A stretch of 6,267 nucleotides of DNA from an uncultured Nitrosomonadales bacterium (GTDB taxonomy: Bacteria; Pseudomonadota; Gammaproteobacteria; Burkholderiales; Gallionellaceae), in assembly GCA_903934275.1 (NCBI GenBank), contig CAIZNF010000680.1:1-6267 (forward strand), in the 5' to 3' direction. The position numbers and the translations under genes were made by a program. Under the pieces are notes generated by a model. That model was not told the origin of the DNA and did no database searches. It was given only the letters and a program-made list of their open reading frames with translations. Of this stretch, positions 3,918 to 6,267 are shown one piece after another. The first letter of the stretch is position 1, and every line of letters starts with the position of its first letter.

Positions 3918-6267
3918 GTGCGAAAGTCACTGTTAAAACTACTAGCCATCCGACTAGGTCGGCAAACGACACCGATCAAGTCGCCGGTTATACTGAAGTT
4001 GCTTGGGGTCGTTGCTGGTTTGACATTATCCACATGTATTTCCGCCGTTGGGATGGGCGGAATAAATGTGGTTTCGGCCTTGGGGCAACCGCTTAAGGCC
4101 GATGTCGAGTTGGTGGCAGTAAACAAGGCCGAAAAAACCAGCCTGGTTGCACGTCTTGCTTCGCCCGACGCTTATAAGGGTGCGGGGCTTGAATACCCTT
4201 ATGGCAACAAATTCAAGCTTCAGATCGAAAGCCGCGCGAATGGTGAGCTGTATCTCAAAATAAGCAGTGAACAACCGGTCAATGAGCCCTTCGTGAGTAT
4301 GTTGGTCGAGTTGACATGGGCATCCGGCAGATTGTTGCGTGAATATACTTTTTTGTTGGATCCCCCAGGTTATGTTGCGGAACAACCCAAGCAAGCGGAA
4401 GTGCAAGCCGTCGCACCGGCAGTGCAATACTCGTCGCCAGAAATCGCAGCTAAGCCCGCAGAACAAGCCGCTCCCGTAGCTGAAATGCCGGTAGAGAACC
4501 AACCTGCCGAGAAGCCGGTAATGGCATCGCCGGTCAAGCAAGCTCCAGCCAAGCCAAAGGAAAAGGGCGTTGCCACGGGCAGCATTACCGTTCATAGCGG
4601 CGATACGCTGAACAAAATTGCCACACAAAACAAACCGGACGAAGTGAGCCTTGAGCGCATGATGGTCGCGTTGTATCGTGTTAACGCCGATCAATTCGAC
4701 GGCAAAAACATGAATCGCATCAGAGCCGGCAAAATTTTGCGTTTGCCCGACCAGAACGAGTTGATGGGTGTGGCGCAACCCGATGCGGCAAAAGAAATCC
4801 GCGCACAGACTGCGGATTGGAACGCGTACCGGCAAAAACTGGCAGGAGCCGCCACTGTCAGTGGAAAGTCACAAGATGCCCAGCAAGTTGCCACCGGCAA
4901 AATCGCCACTTCGGTTGCAGATAAGACTCCTGTTGCCAAAGATTCTGCCAAGGAAGTGCTGAAATTATCCAAGGGTGAAGCTCCCGGAGATAAGGTGGCC
5001 CCCGGTGCGACAGGCAAAGCTCAGTCTGCGCAAGATAAGAAAAATGCCGCGCATGAGGATGCGATTGCCAAGGACAAGGCATTAAAAGAAGAGCAAATGC
5101 GCGCCGCATTGCTGGAAAAGAATCTCAAGGATATGCAACGCCTGGCTCAACTGAAGGCTGAGGCTGCGGCATTGTCGCAACCTTCAAGCGCAGTAGTTGC
5201 AATACCTTCTCCGGTTGTTGCCCCGGTTGTTGTCGCCAGTGAGGTAGCTGTCGCCAGCGCGGTTAAACCGGCACCTGTCGCCAAGCCTAAACCTAAAGTG
5301 GTTGTGCAGGAACCTTCTCTGGTGGATCAAATTTTGGACAACCCGCTTTATCTGGCTGGTGGAGCGGCGGTTTTGCTTGGTTTGGGTGGTATTGGTTTTA
5401 TGTTGAGCCGCCGCAAGCGGGCATTTTCTGCTGCGGGCAGCAAGGATGCCGCCACGCTGACCAGCCATGTCGCGATTCCGGTTGCGCCATCCCCCGAAAC
5501 AGGCGATTTTACGAGTGCGGCAGCAGCGACCAGCGTTGAAGAAACTCTCAAGCCGGACGATTCTGATCCGATTGCTGAGGCAGATTTGTTTCTGAGTTTT
5601 GGGCGCGATGTGCAGGCGGAGGAGATACTGAAGGATGCTTTGCAAAATACACCGGGAGATCATCGGATCCACCTCAAGTTGTTGGGCATTTATGCCAACC
5701 GCAAAGACGTAAACTCCTTCTCGACCATTGCGCGCCAGTTGCAGGATTCCGGGGATGAGGAGGCGTGGCAACAGGCAGTCGCAATGGGGCGCAAGCTGGA
5801 GCCGAATAACCCGATGTATGGCGGTGGAGCCATTGAAGATGCGGATAGTGCGACCACCCAGGCAGCTGCGCTCAAAGCAACTGAAGATGCGGGTAGTATG
5901 ACCATGCAAATGAACGTGTTTAATCCGGACTTTGTTTTGGACGATGCGCCGACGGAGCAGGAACCTTTGGCTACTGGTGTAGATTTTGATTTGGGTGATG
6001 CGGAAAAAACCATGATCCTGTCGCCTGCCGATATGGCTACGGCTCAGGCGGAACCTATGGATTTTGATGTGACATCCACCAATCCTTCGCTGACCGCGCC
6101 GGACGAGATGGATTTTGATATTACTTCGACCGGTGCGTCGATACCGGAAATTGTTGCTCAGACCGAAGCAGAATCGTCGAATCTCGACGATTTGGTTTTT
6201 GATGTCACGTCAAACCATCAGGACGAGCCTGCTGCGCAGCCGGAGACCAGTGAGCCTGCAGAAGAGG
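3918..6267 (+). CDS. fimV: FimV-family polar hub / type IV pilus assembly protein, 3' end outside window
   Basis: FimV proteins bind peptidoglycan and organise the cell pole, supporting type IV pilus assembly, twitching and, in Pseudomonas, cyclic-AMP signalling. The 783 visible residues show the family order. A basic N terminus and hydrophobic signal segment (about 24-44) are probably cleaved after ISA (41-43). The FimV N-terminal domain (47-152) contains VSALGQPLKADVEL and ends YTFLLDPPGY. Then come a Pro/Ala linker and a LysM-like domain (223-277) with VHSGDTLNKIA and MNRIRAGKILRLP. A Lys/Ala-rich region leads to a coiled coil (about 376-419), a second Pro/Val linker, one membrane helix (477-496) followed by SRRKR, and an acidic cytoplasmic part. 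The cytoplasmic part has a TPR-like unit (550-609, DPIAEADLFLSFGR…AEEIL) and a repeated DFD motif tail. The usual C-terminal FimV TPR domain would lie beyond the window. No frameshift is seen. The gene probably has its own promoter. Confidence 0.93.
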   Translation, partial: MRKSLLKLLAIRLGRQTTPIKSPVILKLLGVVAGLTLSTCISAVGMGGINVVSALGQPLKADVELVAVNKAEKTSLVARLASPDAYKGAGLEYPYGNKFKLQIESRANGELYLKISSEQPVNEPFVSMLVELTWASGRLLREYTFLLDPPGYVAEQPKQAEVQAVAPAVQYSSPEIAAKPAEQAAPVAEMPVENQPAEKPVMASPVKQAPAKPKEKGVATGSITVHSGDTLNKIATQNKPDEVSLERMMVALYRVNADQFDGKNMNRIRAGKILRLPDQNELMGVAQPDAAKEIRAQTADWNAYRQKLAGAATVSGKSQDAQQVATGKIATSVADKTPVAKDSAKEVLKLSKGEAPGDKVAPGATGKAQSAQDKKNAAHEDAIAKDKALKEEQMRAALLEKNLKDMQRLAQLKAEAAALSQPSSAVVAIPSPVVAPVVVASEVAVASAVKPAPVAKPKPKVVVQEPSLVDQILDNPLYLAGGAAVLLGLGGIGFMLSRRKRAFSAAGSKDAATLTSHVAIPVAPSPETGDFTSAAAATSVEETLKPDDSDPIAEADLFLSFGRDVQAEEILKDALQNTPGDHRIHLKLLGIYANRKDVNSFSTIARQLQDSGDEEAWQQAVAMGRKLEPNNPMYGGGAIEDADSATTQAAALKATEDAGSMTMQMNVFNPDFVLDDAPTEQEPLATGVDFDLGDAEKTMILSPADMATAQAEPMDFDVTSTNPSLTAPDEMDFDITSTGASIPEIVAQTEAESSNLDDLVFDVTSNHQDEPAAQPETSEPAEE
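5834..5905 (+). repeat. Partial 48-base duplication within fimV
   Basis: Bases 5834-5857 and 5882-5905 match at 20 of 24 positions (both begin TGAAGATGCGG) and are offset by exactly 48 bases, 16 codons. The encoded segments are EDADSATTQ (residues 640-648) and EDAGSMTMQ (656-664). This in-frame near-repeat lies between the TPR-like unit and the DFD-repeat tail. Confidence 0.6.
5979..6212 (+). repeat. Degenerate DFD(V/I)TS motif repeats in the FimV cytoplasmic tail
   Basis: The acidic tail repeats a short motif: VDFDL at residue 688, MDFDVTST at 714, MDFDITST at 731 and LVFDVTSN at 759. Spacings are 26, 17 and 28 residues, so this is an irregular series rather than a strict tandem repeat. The motif may continue past the window edge. 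Confidence 0.7.

Noticed and set aside
4026..4835. Long antisense open frame of 269 codons opposite fimV
   Set aside because: It is in a frame opposite a clearly recognised FimV; the product is rich in Cys, His, Arg and Leu, has no motif I recognise, and is best explained as a mirror of fimV codon use.
5184..5909. Antisense open frame of 241 codons opposite fimV
   Set aside because: It shows no recognisable domain and lies opposite the membrane and TPR-like coding region of FimV; it is a shadow frame.

Overview
The window reads as a piece of a betaproteobacterial chromosome. The gene order leuD – leuB – asd – fimV, all on the + strand, is the arrangement I know from Betaproteobacteria, where leuC normally precedes leuD and truA/trp genes often follow fimV. 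The proteins fit this: LeuB has the [12 protein letters not shown] signature, Asd is a 367-residue [12 protein letters not shown] enzyme, and FimV combines a LysM-like domain, one membrane segment and an acidic cytoplasmic tail. A Gallionellaceae/Nitrosomonadales-like organism is my guess from general similarity, not from a search.

Layout. Bases 1-92 hold no gene, only a short repeated AATCTGCG motif before leuD. leuD (93-731) is followed after 16 bases by a two-gene cassette: a minimal nucleotidyltransferase (MNT, 748-1038) and a HEPN-domain protein (1035-1505). These overlap by 4 bases and look like an MNT-HEPN (MntA/HepT-type) toxin-antitoxin pair. leuB (1516-2580) starts 10 bases after the HEPN stop, and asd (2602-3705) follows 21 bases after leuB. 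A weak hairpin with a T-run sits at the end of asd. The AT-rich gap 3706-3917 carries a candidate promoter and a clear 9-bp inverted repeat. fimV (3918-6267) starts at GTG and runs off the right edge with 783 codons visible.

How the genes work together. LeuD and LeuB catalyse the second and third steps of leucine synthesis. Asd makes aspartate semialdehyde for lysine, diaminopimelate, threonine and methionine. These genes probably form one transcription unit, because the gaps are short and no terminator is visible before the end of asd. FimV is a separate unit: an inner-membrane, peptidoglycan-binding polar hub protein linked to type IV pili and twitching.

The unusual part is the MNT-HEPN pair placed inside the leucine operon. 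It has its own ribosome binding sites, is translationally coupled within itself, and its HEPN gene is much more AT-rich than its neighbours. It looks like an acquired toxin-antitoxin or defence module that was fitted into a housekeeping operon without breaking it. The pair type is known; its position, and the particular HEPN subfamily, are what deserve attention.
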